Origin: Caprella mutica
Taxonomy: Eukaryota > Arthropoda > Malacostraca > Amphipoda > Caprellidae
DNA: 64,000 nt
NCBI GenBank assembly: GCA_947561585.1
Contig: CANNZV010000266.1
Coordinates: forward strand, 168,882-232,881
Reading direction: 5' to 3'
The notes beneath the pieces are model-generated. The model was not told the origin of the DNA. It saw nothing but the letters and a program-made list of their open reading frames with translations, and ran no database searches. A program made the position numbers and the translations under genes. This document shows positions 17,272 through 28,626 of the stretch, piece after piece. The first letter of the stretch is position 1, and every line of letters begins with the position of its first letter.

Positions 17272-17494
17272 ATCGATATATTATGTTAATATAGGCATAG
17301 AAGTCAAGACTCTTTAGCGTACCTTGTTGGTACAAGAATAATTTCAGCTGATTGAATACTTTAGGAGTTTAGATGAATGATATGTGTTTATTTCTGATGC
17401 AAGTGTAAATAATGTGAACAACTGGTATATTTAATGATCTTTATATTAATACGATAGCGTGTGTGTCGCTTACTATTGTAGTGAGTGATACATA

Positions 17495-17935
17495 GAAAGT
17501 GTAGGTGGGTGAAGTGAAGGTAGGGAAGTGAAGGCGGGGGAAGTGATGGTGGTAGAAGTTTAGGAAAGTGAAAGTGGGTGAAGTGTAGATAGGGAAGTAA
17601 AGGTGGAAGAAGTGAAGGTGGAGGAAGTGTAGATGGGAGAAAGTGAAAGTGGGAGAAGTGCAGATGAAGGAAATGAAGTTGGGGTAAGGGAAGTGAGGGA
17701 CGGGAAGATGGGGAAGTGAAGGTGGAGGAAATGAAGGTTGGGAAGTTGAGGTGGAGGGAGTGAAGGTGGGATATGGAAGGTGGGGGATGGGAAGGTAGGG
17801 AAGTGAAGGTGGAAGAAGTGAAGGTTTGGAAGTGAAAGAGAAGGAAGTGAAGGTGGGGTAAGGGAAGTGGCGGTAGGGAAGGAGGAGGTGAAGTGAAAGT
17901 GGGGGAAGTGAAGTGGAGGAGGGAAGAAAAGGTTA
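17495..17935. repeat. Imperfect polypurine tract, GAAGTGAAGGTGGGG-type
   Basis: About 440 bp in which the plus strand is almost only A and G with scattered T. It is built from loosely tandem GAAGTGAAGGTGGG units with many length variants and frequent runs of three to five G. It is strongly strand-asymmetric, with no conserved reading frame. Confidence 0.85.
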
Positions 17936-19677
17936 ACAGTGTAGCAACTAAATTAAGTGTTGATAATAAGAACTACAATCATACCACCGTTTTATTATAA
18001 AGATGAGATCAATAGGTACACTCAAAGATACTCAGCTCCACCTCTATCATGGGACATGTGAAGCAGAAGAAATAATGTAAACTTGAAATTTATCAAACAT
18101 CAGTTATGTTAGACTGCGGTTTGAACCATATGTAGTCAACGTATTAATGACGCTACTAATCAATTTAATTATTTTATAAACTAATCGATCAATGCAACCA
18201 TATCAATTTAAATGTTATTCTACAGCGAATTATTCGATGCGCAGCGAATATTCTCTAACTGTGAAGTATATAGAGTATTGATTATAATTAACTTTGTTTT
18301 ATTAATTACAGCTCTTACATAACCCAAACAGATCACTGTTAATTTATTAGTACCCTCAATTTTGGTTATCTTTTCTCATAATAATAAGATTTGGCGCCAT
18401 AAAATGTACACGATGCTCTTGGGAAAAAAGACTATCTGGCACCACCACACGCACAAATTACGCAGATTGATCTTTATTCGTAGGTTATGCTTAATTAATG
18501 ATAATATTATTGAAATACTAAAATATTAAAGTGTTTCATAAGATACAAAAAAAAAGAAGATTCAACTAACATTAATCTGCATATATAAAACACCAAGCCA
18601 TATTATATCATAAACTTGGTCCATTAGGAGTTGAAAAATTTACTCAACTTTTTTAAATATAATTTTAAATTATAATCCATTGCTCAAAAAGGTACGTATA
18701 TAAGCAATTCAATACTTCCTGAAAAAGTTTTAATGAAACATAGAAGACTTAACTATATGCATGTGATGACAAGTAGCAAGATCATTTGCCACTCTTTTTG
18801 ATATGGTGCGATACTATGACTAACACCACAGCATCAGTTATCTCTCTCTAGGAGAGGATTTTTCTCACATTGGAGACAATGCTATCAGCTATATCTTCTA
18901 CATTGACGTCATACGAATTCGAACACTGCATATCAATACATTCAGTCAATTGTTAATGAATGTTGATGGAAAATATACACAAACAAAGTTCCCATTCCTC
19001 CAATAGTAGTACCCTACTTTCTGACATCGTTCCATACGTGGACCGACAACTGAGCCCCATGACAAATAAGGCCACAAAAAAATTGTGACGGCAAAAAGAA
19101 ATGTAAGTTTGTCATTACAGTAGCAATTGTCTTCAATTAAATTATTACAGTAGACTCTGATATAAATAGAACTCGAATACATCCTGGAGTATAAAGATTT
19201 TGCTTTTGTATATAAATATTTACCTCGTACTGAAAGCTTTATCAAGGTTTGAGGATTGTTCAAATGGCCTGAATTTACTCGCACTTACTTCACTTTTTCA
19301 ATGCAATCTTGATTTTCAGTAAGTTATGCACCTAAATTCATTTTCAACGTGATCTTTCCATAATTTTGTTATATGTATCAATTTAAAAATTGTAGGGTGA
19401 CTATATTAAGTCAAGTTGTGCATCGCTGTTTACCACACTACAATTGCATTATTGGTACGAGGCAGATCTTCCATGACGCGGTTATACCTGGTACAATAAG
19501 ACCAGACACCTGGTTTGAAAAGAGGATTTCGTCTATCTCTTCTGAATGGCTTTTCTATCCACGAAATAAACCTTAATAAAGTATTAAGTATAAGTTAAAT
19601 AGTATATATGCATTGTTTTATAGAAAGTCAGACTCTTAATTCTCTGGGTTGTGGCTAAGATCGTTATTATCAGAGTC
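17936..19677. other. AT-rich stretch; one weak exon candidate
   Basis: No gene supported. On the minus strand an acceptor-like TATGCAG near 18936 precedes 25 sense codons and a TAG near 18855. It has protein-like composition but no partner exon that I can join with confidence. The open frame 18946-19284 (minus) just upstream lacks support. Confidence 0.35.
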
Positions 19678-19679
19678 TA

Positions 19680-20686
19680 AAGTGTGTGTTTTTTCTTTTG
19701 CAAGACTTTGAGCCCCCACTAGGAATATTTGAAATGAGAATTTAGATGAAACAAATATATTTTCTTGAAGATAAGGCTTGGTACTTACACTTTATGTAAT
19801 AAAAACTTATTTGAAAAACATTCAAAATACATCTAAAGGCTATCTACAGAAGGTGTTGGAAATGGTCGCCGGAATCCTGTATAGTCAAAGTCTTGCATGC
19901 GCGCTTCAAGACGCTCTTCGAGTCTTCGTCACCTTCTCAATTGTTACTGCGTCATAATTTGCACCAAACAGCTTCACACACTAAATTTTATTATATCATG
20001 AATGGATTGAAGTTTTACCGAATAAAAAATATTTTGTGCTGTAGCCCAGAAATGGAAATCAAGAGGATTGAGTTCTTTCAGAGTGCTGGCCAGAAGATCT
20101 CAGTGTCTCTTCTGGTAACTCGTCTTTGAAATTTTTCATCAAGAACTGCTTAACCACTCTTATACAATGAGATTGAGCACCCTCTTGCATCCACCAGAGT
20201 CTGCGTCATATAGCAGTGACTCAAAAAAGTTTGCCACACTTTGTCTTTCAGCAAAGTCATGTTATAGGAACCATTAACAGAGTCACAAGGATCGTCGTCA
20301 TCGATGAATGCTTTAACAATAGAATTTTCCGTCCACAATCGCAACAAATACCATTACATTAATGTCATTTTTAGAGTTTCATTCACCAATATCATGTGGA
20401 TTCAACTCTGCAAATTATGACGCAGCAATAATTGAGAGAGTGACGAAGAGCGTCTTGAAGCGCGCAAGACTTTGCCTATAGGATTCTGGCCACCATTTTC
20501 AACACATTTTGTAGATAGCCTTTAGAAGTGTTTTCAATGAATTTCAAATCAGTTTGTATTACTTGAAATGTAAGTACCAAGCCTTATCTTCGTGAAAATA
20601 TATTTGTTTCTTCTAAATTCTTATTCCAAATTTTCCTAGTTGAGGCTCAAAGTCTTGCAAAAAGAAAAAAAAAGAAAAACACACCG
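19680..20686 (-). mobile_element. Tc1/mariner-type DNA transposon relic with about 230-bp terminal inverted repeats
   Basis: The ends are long inverted repeats (about 19680-19910 and 20450-20686) sharing GTGTGTTTTT, TTGCAAGACTTTGAG and CGAAGAGCGTCTTGAAGCG, flanked by TA on both sides (19678-19679, 20687-20688). The interior, read on the minus strand in several frames, keeps recognisable pieces of an IS630/Tc1-mariner (DDE_3) transposase: an MQEGAQSH-like block, then a remnant of the SPDL-N-P-DF block. Stops and frameshifts show that it is dead. TA target-site duplication and this transposase class define the superfamily. Confidence 0.8.
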
Positions 20687-20767
20687 TATGCATTATGGTA
20701 CCAACTCAATTGAAAACCATTGCTACTGAAATAACAAAGTAACACTACTGTATTGAGTCTCCTGTCA

Positions 20768-20852
20768 TGGGCTCAATTGTCTTAAGGCCCAATTGTCTGC
20801 TGGCCTAATTGTCGGGGCCCAATTGTCTTGGTCCCAATTGTCAGTGTTCCAT
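20768..20852. repeat. GGCCCAATTGTC word-repeat cluster
   Basis: Five near-tandem copies of CCAATTGTC, each preceded by variable G/C/T runs (GGCTC, GGCCC, GGCCT, GGGGCCC, GTCC). The style matches the clusters at 17216, 21955, 22440 and 23578. The unit carries the palindrome CAATTG. Confidence 0.6.
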
Positions 20853-21954
20853 TCCATACACGCAGAATATTTAATATTTATTAGATTTTAGTAAGTAGAA
20901 TCATTTTTTCACGGTACGGTTTTTATATTTTTTCTATATCAAAAATTAACCCAATGGTACTAAAGAGAAAAATAATATAATTTAAGAAGTCAAATATCAG
21001 TCATAGCTAAAGCTAAAATGTTTAATCAATTTCAATTCTAAAGATGAGAATCTATTCGGTTGTAGTAATCCGACAACCAGCGATGGATTCATAATCTTAC
21101 ACCCTCGTTACTTTCTAAGCATGCAATTTTTATGATCAATTAATTACTCAGATTATATAACTAATACTAAAAAGATTCTAGTTTACTAAGAAAAAATCAC
21201 GACTACTATATAAAAATTAATACAATTTTCAAGAATTTCATATGTGAATAATAGAATATAAGTCAATAACAATGATAATTATTTGGTACACGTCAATCGA
21301 AATAACAGGAAATTACTAGTAAATGTTATCAAGAGGATGTGTACAACTTGTACAAGAAGACTAAAAGACTGGTATAAAAGAGGAAAGTGGACTTCTCATA
21401 CAATAGTTATTTCGCAACTTCAAAACTATATAATAGTAATTAATTAATATGTTAGTTAAATGCTTTCGCTTTTTGATTATTAGTTGTTGATTGGATTCTA
21501 GGACAAAAACTTCCGTTGTCAAAATCTCTCCATGTAAAAAAAGGCAATGATACCCCCAGTCTTAAAACCCTGTGCCATAATCCCCCTCATCCCCAAAAGT
21601 TTTCGGTCGTAAACCATTTTACACCCCCCTTTTACTAGAAGTCAAAAGGCCGAATTTAAAATAAATAAAAATAAAGATAAGAATTGTATGACATCATCTT
21701 ACAGTTAATATCGCTGTTGCATTGGCGATAATGAAGAAAATCAGCTTGCGATTGAATATCAAAATACCTCAACTGATTAAGAGCGTTCACACAACCCTAC
21801 CTTCTGTTGTTCTATCACATGTGCAGCGATAAATAAACAGCTTGTGGACCCAACAAAAGGTTCAATTTACTACAATGAAAATGAAATTTATCTAGTATTT
21901 TATAAAATATTTATAAATGATTAATATCAATAACTAACAAACCTAACCCGTAAA
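20853..21954. other. AT-rich stretch, no gene
   Basis: No supported exon or recognisable element. A C-rich patch at about 21545-21635 (runs of CCCCC) stands out from the AT-rich background but has no repeat partner that I could find. Confidence 0.4.
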
Positions 21955-22020
21955 GTGGGGTGGAACTTACCGGGGTGGAATATACAGCGGTGGAAAATAT
22001 TAGTCACTATCGATATCATG
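21955..22020. repeat. GGGGTGGAATATACC word-repeat cluster, copy 2
   Basis: Three near-copies of GGGGTGGAA(TATAC), followed by CTATCGATATCATG. It is related to the cluster at 17216-17271 in both the word and the downstream CGATATC. Confidence 0.6.
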
Positions 22021-23577
22021 CCACAAGTAAAATCAATATATGACTTTCAGATTTCAGCTATTTCAAATCAACTTTTATTGTGCGAAATCGTAAACTTCTA
22101 AAAATGGCTAAATTCAATAGGAAAAAAGAGCCACACAATTGTTGACCATTATATTATCAACTAAAATGGATCAGTTGTTAGAGTTAGATGCTTTATGAAA
22201 AAAATTAACTAGAGTTAATCTGAGACCTGTAGTCTTAGTCTTGCTGTGATAGAAAAATTCAAATGAACGGGAACACGTGCAGACAAAGATCGAATTGGAA
22301 GACTTAAGTCATCTTGCAAAGTGCCAAAGAATAAGTTATTCAGCATATGAATCTTAGTGTTACAGAAGACTACTCAACATTCACGAAAAAGAGTAATAAT
22401 CAATTGTAATTGTAATACTCGTCACTACTGCGCATATTAAAACAGGCGTCCACGTACAATTCGTCCACGGAATGCTTTATTTTGTATTATATTTATATTG
22501 TGTATAAATTTTATATTGAGCATTATTTATATATATTTTGCAATATGAAAGTAGAAAACACCCTTTTTTATGGCAATTAGAAATTTATGGTATTTGCCTT
22601 AATTCTTATTGCAATCTTCTTCTCATGCTCCTGCTGGCCGGCAACAGTGAAGTAATAAAATTGAATTCTTTATTTAATGATATGCAGGCAGGAATAGCTT
22701 TTATTAATCATTGGTCTAATAAAATCTGTAACAATAACGAGGCATGTTTCGAAGTTATTAGAGTATATGAACATTGGAAATAACATAATAATAATTACAA
22801 TAAACACCAATATTATTACTCAGATTAGGTTATTAGAAGCAATATTGGTACAGAAATTAGTTTTTCTGACATATTATTTTTAACAGTGATTAAATAAAAT
22901 ACATACATGATACATGTACAGTCGAAGAAAAGTGTATCCGTACCTAATGATTTCATGACTATTTACTATTTTTTTATTTCCAAAATTAACAATACTAATT
23001 GTAAATTTGTAATGCTTGTAGATATTTTAAATTTGGTCTGTGTATTTGACGACAAATATGTATGATTTAAAAATAATAGAAAATTAGGAAACTGTGATGC
23101 GAGATATGCAGTATGTATACACATCATGCGGAGACTCTTTTCTCTGATAGTACATAATATACTACTAACAAAGTGATTGATAATGAATTATGTTATAAAA
23201 GAATTAGGTAGGTAGGTATTGGTACTTTTTAGTGTTGCCGTTATTTAGTTCACTTCGTCCACGCTATCAGACTGTTCCATATTTTCGAACTCATAATAAA
23301 ACCATATATATCATTATTTATTACCTCTATTGTAATTATTTCATTCTCTTTCTTACCTTTCCGAACATTTAGTCTTGTTAGTACACTGTTATTTCAGTTC
23401 CATATTTTAAATACTCATAACTCATTAAATAATGCAAATATTAAAGGAGGTAAGGTATATAATTAAAAGATACAGTAAAACCGTTCATCATGTCTAATAA
23501 TACCTGGCTATTAATATAATAGCGAAAAATATTGTGAAATATAACACATATACACTTTAAAATAGAAAATAAAGCAA

Positions 23578-23657
23578 TTCGTGGACGAAATGTCTGTGGA
23601 CGAATTGTCCGTGGACGAAATGTCCGTTGGACGAAATGTCCGTGGACGAAATGTCCT
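23578..23657. repeat. CGTGGACGAAATGTC word-repeat cluster
   Basis: Five tandem near-copies of GTCCGTGGACGAAAT, a unit containing the GTCC..GGAC palindrome. An inverted partner, GTCCACG with AATTCGTCCACGG, lies at about 22447-22470 and another short TTCGTCCACG at about 23252, so 22447-23657 may be one element with word-repeat ends. Confidence 0.6.
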
Positions 23658-24357
23658 AAACCCTAAAACAGGACATCACATATAATTAGTATTTTTATGT
23701 GAATCACAGTAACTGTTTTTATGATATTTCAATAGGAATATTTTTGCAATTCCAATGTTTTTTAGTGAATAATTTCAAGAATTTATTTTTCTCATCTGAC
23801 AATCAGCAAATTTCTTAGCGCGAAAGTAGCGGGGCAATAAAACGCGATGTGTAAATCCCTCATTTATCTGCCAGTGTAAATTATGGTAGTCACGTATGAT
23901 GGCTGAATGAAATATGTAACCATAATGTGAATTAATTGAAAAATCGATCACATCATAATCTACATAGAATGCAATTTTCGATGTTAATAGATGAAGGTCA
24001 CCTCAATATAAATACATAGACTATTTAGCGGCTAAATGGAATATAACTATCTTTTATTCAAGTGTGTTACAATTGAAATAAACTGGATTTCCCCAATTGC
24101 TTAACACCAGTATTCCCAATAAATGTTTTCAATTTAAAGTAAATATCGTTATCAACAAAACACATCAAAGTATGCCTACCTACTAATTGAAAGGGAAAAA
24201 CTTGTCACCTCTTTATCTGATAACGAGGTATTTCCTGACTTTGAAATTTGTACTTTGATCATAGGAAAAGCACTTGAATAAGATCATTTCAATTTCAATG
24301 ATATAACAACCAATACTCGTGAGAACATGCAGGCTGCACATGGGATAGATAACATGT

Positions 24358-24650
24358 TATATAAAGTACTGCACCTGTGTAGTTGCAACAGAAAGCATCA
24401 AGTTCTAGGACACAATCAACCTTGTGAAGAACCTAAACACACTACCTAGTGGAAAATTATTACCTGCGGTGGTAGCCTCTTATAATAAAGTAGTTCATTT
24501 GTGAGGTAAATATTGATCTAAAATTGAAATAATATAAAAAGGTGAAAGTGTTACAAACCATATATTTTATGAACGTCTGTTAATCCAGTCGCAATGTATT
24601 AAAAAGATTAGAATCCTAGCTCATTATACTGATTTTTTTTTTACTTTTAG
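24358..24650 (+). promoter_or_regulatory. TATA box and 5'UTR intron of peptide gene 2
   Basis: TATATAAAG at 24358-24366 lies about 300 bp before the ATG. A 5'UTR exon probably starts near 24390 and ends at 24505 (GTGAG then GTAAAT). The intron 24506-24650 ends with a 17-base pyrimidine run and TTTTAG. The TSS and donor are inferred; the acceptor is clear. Confidence 0.5.
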
Positions 24651-24659
24651 ATTTGCAAG

Positions 24660-25019
24660 ATGAAAGAACCTATTAGGATTTCACTTTTGCTTCTATGCTG
24701 CCTAGCGTTATCGGATTTCCTATTAGGAAGATCCACTGTGGATTGTCAACCTTTAGCGTCAGCAAAATCGATTTCTAAAGCAAGTGAATATGCACAAACC
24801 TATTCAAAGACGGTAGTTGCTGGTCAAGAAAAGGCAGAAAGGGGAACTCCTCAGCCAACTACAACTGCCACTGCTAAACCTACTACCCATGTCACTCCAA
24901 CGAACGTAACGGAGGTGCCATCAACAACCCTGGAGATAATGGAAGAATTCTGCCAGGATGCATGTAAACAAGGAATTGGTGGACCGGAATGTAACTGTCC
25001 TAACCACCCAGTAGGTTGA
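24660..25019 (+). CDS. Secreted Thr-rich precursor with a four-cysteine C-terminal tail (paralogue 2)
   Basis: 119 residues, in one coding exon beginning 9 bp after a strong acceptor (24649-24650). A signal-like segment (residues about 6-22, Leu-rich) precedes a Ser/Ala/Lys region and a Thr/Pro-rich linker (about 60-90). The tail has C-x3-C-x8-C-x-C spacing, contains GPECNCP and ends HPVG. Beyond the tail the two paralogues share only composition, so the tail is the conserved functional part. The gene is 10.9 kb from paralogue 1 and in the opposite orientation; head-to-head duplication is plausible. An additional Cys (about residue 29) lies near the signal cleavage zone. Function is unknown to me. 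Confidence 0.78.
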   Translation: MKEPIRISLLLLCCLALSDFLLGRSTVDCQPLASAKSISKASEYAQTYSKTVVAGQEKAERGTPQPTTTATAKPTTHVTPTNVTEVPSTTLEIMEEFCQDACKQGIGGPECNCPNHPVG

Positions 25020-25832
25020 GAAGTTGGGGATTCGATCCTTCACAGATAATATTCTTTGATAGGTGAAGAATTTGATCTAGGAATATTTTGATGATTAATC
25101 TAGCATCTCGCGAGTTGGAAGATCAAAATTTGCGGTGTTTCTGAAACTTATTGAAACAATTTAGTTTCGCAATATTTTTCATATAAAAGCTATTTCAAAT
25201 TTAGAGAACAGAATCAATTAAAGTTCTAGCCTATGTTTTTCTTTATTTTGTATTATAAATAGAAGTCAGTTACTCCCTAGTTTTTAGTTATTGTTATAGA
25301 TTACATGCTTTATTGAGAAACTAATAATCAATTGTCAAATTTATGTTTTCGTTACACAATTGTTTCAAAATATTGAATTATCAAGCAAAAATATTTCATT
25401 CTATGATTCATTAAAGACGTGAAATGAGTTTACTTTCGGATGATGTGAAAGTACAGCGATCATTTAAATGCATCTACTATATCAGTATTATTTGTTTTAA
25501 ATTATTATATTTTAATTAGAAAGTGTTATGTTTAAATCTTTTCCCGATAGAAAGTTGTGGTGGGTCACCTCTTTGACCCCACCAAAACTTGCTCTGTGGG
25601 ATAATGTCATCTAAATTCTCGACTAGTTTTAAGGTAGGTACTATCAAAGAAAAGAGGCTCCACATGATATTAGTTTTACAAATTACTGTTTTCAAATTTA
25701 CCATTATTTACAAATCTTACAAATTTGGCGTAGTGTACCCAAATCATTTATTAAATATTTACAAGCATTACAATCAGTAAAGTTTATTTTCGGAAACTGT
25801 CCTAATATCACGGATACGCTTTTCTTTGACTG

Positions 25833-26689
25833 TACATAGATATTTATTTTCAGTTACATTTGTACTAATCAGATAATATACTGTAAGAAAGATTATAACC
25901 TTTATAATTTAGAAGTACATCTTGTAGATGCATATATATGTAAATCAAATACATTGTATCATTTTCTGAAATTAATGATCTGATATTTGTAAGTTGAATA
26001 AATAAAGCATAGTTTTTAGTTCTTTTAACAACCTGGTTCTTTGTTTCACTGCAGTTTAAAGACATTTAACACAGCTATTATTTTTTGACAAATATTTTAA
26101 ATATTATGTCTCTATCAGTCCAACTTTCATTATAAAAAATAAACAGAAGGAGCAGATGAAAAGGTCATCAATGATATGTAAGTCTGGGACAATATGCTCT
26201 TAAAATCATAGATTCTGAAAATATTATAGATGGAGAGAATTAAAGAGTATTGAATGGTTCTAAACTAGCGGTATATAGTATTCGATTCCATTTCATTTTG
26301 TTTCGTCTATGATATTCTCGGGATCTAAGATTTTAAAAGCACATTGTCCCAGCCCTAATGATAAGTGTTATTGCTGGCGAAGACACATATGCCGCAGATC
26401 ATATGATTGTAAATGAGGGTACATCATATACGTATGGTTGGTTGTATAATGCATATTGCTTTAATCTTTCAACTATAAATTAGAATTCACTATGGTGCGC
26501 ATTTGTGCTAATTCAACATTATTGCTATAGCCATCTGCGAACGCGAAAGTGTTAATAGTTTAGGCATATAGGCACCAAATATTTTGAATCTTAAAAACCA
26601 TTCTTGAATAAAAAGAACTAACATCATTAGTCTACTACCAGCAGCTGTGCCAAGTATGTAGAAGTGGAACACGGTGGCAAGAAATTACG
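25833..26689. other. AT-rich stretch, no gene
   Basis: No supported exon. A pair of related segments, ATGTCTCTATCAGTCC...TGGGACAATATGCTCTTAAAATC (26106-26206) and, in inverted order, ATGATATTCTCGGGATC...TTTTAAAAGCACATTGTCCCAGC (26308-26355), forms a loose inverted repeat, so a small decayed element may span 26140-26355. Confidence 0.35.
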
Positions 26690-27029
26690 GTCTTGGAATT
26701 ATAAATACCTCTCAACATAATTGGCCATTATGTAGTTTGTTGTATCCGCGAGTTTGTTGTACTGCAAACTTCATGATTGTTTAATTACCTGGCAAGGGAG
26801 TTCGGGGAAGGCTTGCCCCCCTGTAGTGAACATCTAACTGGAAAGTTTTATTTATACCTCAGATTATTATTCATCAGACCGAAAATTCCGAGACCGAATT
26901 TTCCGCTCGAATCTCATGTTAAATAAATGTCAAAACATGTAAAAATTACTAATGTTACAAACTTACATAACATTTTACGTCGGTCAATAATGTTATCCGC
27001 TTTTAATAATTAATTAATTTTTAATTTAG

Positions 27030-27530
27030 TATGGATTTAACGTCTGCTTCGGAACCAAAGGCCATATCACTGACGTCAAAAGGAAATTAAATACAAGGAC
27101 TAGTAGAAGCAGTCAGAAAGGAAAGTGGCTCCATGAACAATGCCACTTACTACCGTCGGTGACAAAGCTCATGGATGCAGAAAAGCTACTCTATGAATGC
27201 AGTCACTTACCAAGGAATGTGACGAAACGGGACACAAGCACCGGTGGCTGCACTCACGGATGGAAGAGTAAAATGAAGAGGTGATAGTAAATGAAGTCTA
27301 CGAGCCTACCGAACACAAAATATAAGACCGCGTAGTTGAAGAGCATAACCCTAGCGCTATCCTCTAAAACTGCAGATAGCGTTAAAAAATGATAAACATG
27401 GTAAATATGAAAAAGACAAACCATAATCCAAATTACAACAGTTCGGGGCCCAAGGGAAGCCACCCCCCCATCTCTTCCATTCACCACAGACAGCTTCAGG
27501 ATAGAGCCCCTGGGGCCCGCTTTTAATAAA
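27030..27530 (+). repeat. Dispersed repeat family copy inserted in a foldback element
   Basis: Matches 33310-33600 (same strand) and 7335-7655 (opposite strand), including CTCATGGATGCAGAAAAGCT, CTGCACTCACGGATGGAAGA and AATTACAACAGTTCGG(A/G)GCCC. It is flanked by GCTTTTAATAA on both sides (about 26999 and 27520), which suggests a target duplication of about 11 bp, though I cannot exclude terminal repeats. Confidence 0.6.
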
Positions 27531-27600
27531 TACACTACACATTTTAGTATTCATAATTTCAACTCTTTTTCTGTTATTGCTCTTTAAGAAAATCATTATA

Positions 27601-28398
27601 CAGCGTGACACAAAAAAAGAGGGATGAAAGTAAACGCTAATAACTCAAAAAGTAGTACACTTAAAAAGATGAAATAATAACCACAAGATAGAGTATATCT
27701 TCAAGATTTATTAGGTTTATAAAAAATGCTCAAAACTGCCGCATGTGTAATCCAACAAAGCCCGACAAATATTTCGAGAAACATCTGCACTCGCCTAAGG
27801 TACAAGGCTGGTGCGGCCTTAGTTCTAGCAGAGATTTTGGTCCATATTTTTTTCAAGATTCCAAGGAAAATGCACGCACAGTAACATCTGATATATATAT
27901 TGAAAAGTTAAACATTACTTAAACTGGTGACATCCAGCCTGACCGTTGGTTTCAACTAGACGAAGCAACAACTCAGACCTATATTTCCAGACCAAAATTG
28001 ACTCCCAAGTCGTTGTGGTACCCACAAAATCTTTCATCATATGGATTTCCCTTGGCCAGCCAGGTACCCCGGCTGACTTCTTTGGATTTTTTTTCTTTAG
28101 AGGTATGTAAAGGAGAATGTTTTCAGAGCAAAACCAGATATTATTGAAAACCTGAAGAATACTTTCTGAAAAATTATTTCATCAATGAATCAAGATATCC
28201 TGGGTGCGGTGATAGCGAATTTTGAGAAACTTATAAATTTGTGTATTGAGCAGCAGGGAGCCCATTTTGAGCATTTGTTATAGATTATATAAATCTTGAA
28301 GATATACTCAATCTTGTGATTTATATTTCATCTTTCTAAGTGTACTGCTTTTTGAGTTATAAGCGTTAACTTTCATCCCTCTTTTTTGTGTTACTCTG
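27601..28398 (+). mobile_element. mariner/Tc1-type transposon relic, 798 bp
   Basis: Terminal inverted repeats begin CAG(C/A)GT(G/A)ACACAAAAAA and extend about 100 bp (27601-27710 and 28290-28398), with TA at 27599-27600 and 28399-28400. The interior (about 27960-28270, plus strand) keeps transposase remnants: a DFFGFFF-like block after a proline-rich stretch, then remnants equivalent to N-V-F-x-x-K-P and an E-N-L-K block, broken by stops. This is the C-terminal catalytic part of a DDE_3/Tc1-mariner transposase, non-functional. Confidence 0.8.
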
Positions 28399-28626
28399 TA
28401 CAGTGTACAACGAGACCGAATTTTCCTAGAGCCGTGGAACATATCTGGGGCACATACTCCCCGGAAAAGCTGAGATGTGGGATTGATTTCAGAAATTATT
28501 CCAATTCCAAACCTCTATATCACTCTATTTTTGAAGAATAATTCAAGTTTCACAAATCTATCCAGAAAATGATCTTCCATTTAAAACCAAAATAATATAA
28601 TTTGGTAAATTACTGATAAAGTTTTG

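Larger units (their letters stand above)
22919..25832. mobile_element. Inverted mariner/Tc1-like ends bracketing 2.9 kb that includes peptide gene 2
   Basis: Left end 22919 onward begins CAGTCGAAGAAAAGTGTATC; right end 25832 reads the near-identical sequence inward on the other strand (CAGTCAAAGAAAAGCGTATC). TA lies outside both ends (22917-22918, 25833-25834). The similarity continues inward for roughly 150-200 bp with gaps (shared TTTCC, TTGTAATGCTTGTA, AATTTGTAA words). CAGT...AAAGAAAAGTG ends with TA duplications are typical of Tc1-like elements. Either this is one composite unit carrying the peptide gene, or two solo non-autonomous copies inserted in opposite orientation; the latter is more likely. 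No transposase is seen inside. Confidence 0.5.
26690..28450. mobile_element. Foldback-type element (family B), split by two later insertions
   Basis: Sequence at 26690-27000 is collinear with 43090-43345 (shared GTAGTTTGTTGTA core, GGCAGG(G)AGGTTCGG, GAATTTTCCG, GTCAAAACATGT). The continuation at 27525-27600 and 28400-28450 matches 43345-43460. The two gaps are a copy of the dispersed repeat (27030-27530) and a mariner element (27601-28398). Nested order: the family B element is oldest. Confidence 0.6.

Noticed and set aside
17072..17335. 87-codon minus-strand open frame
   Set aside because: Part of it is the GGGGTGGAATATACC word repeat read as protein.
18946..19284. 112-codon minus-strand open frame
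   Set aside because: Composition is close to random AT-rich translation and no splice partner fits in phase.
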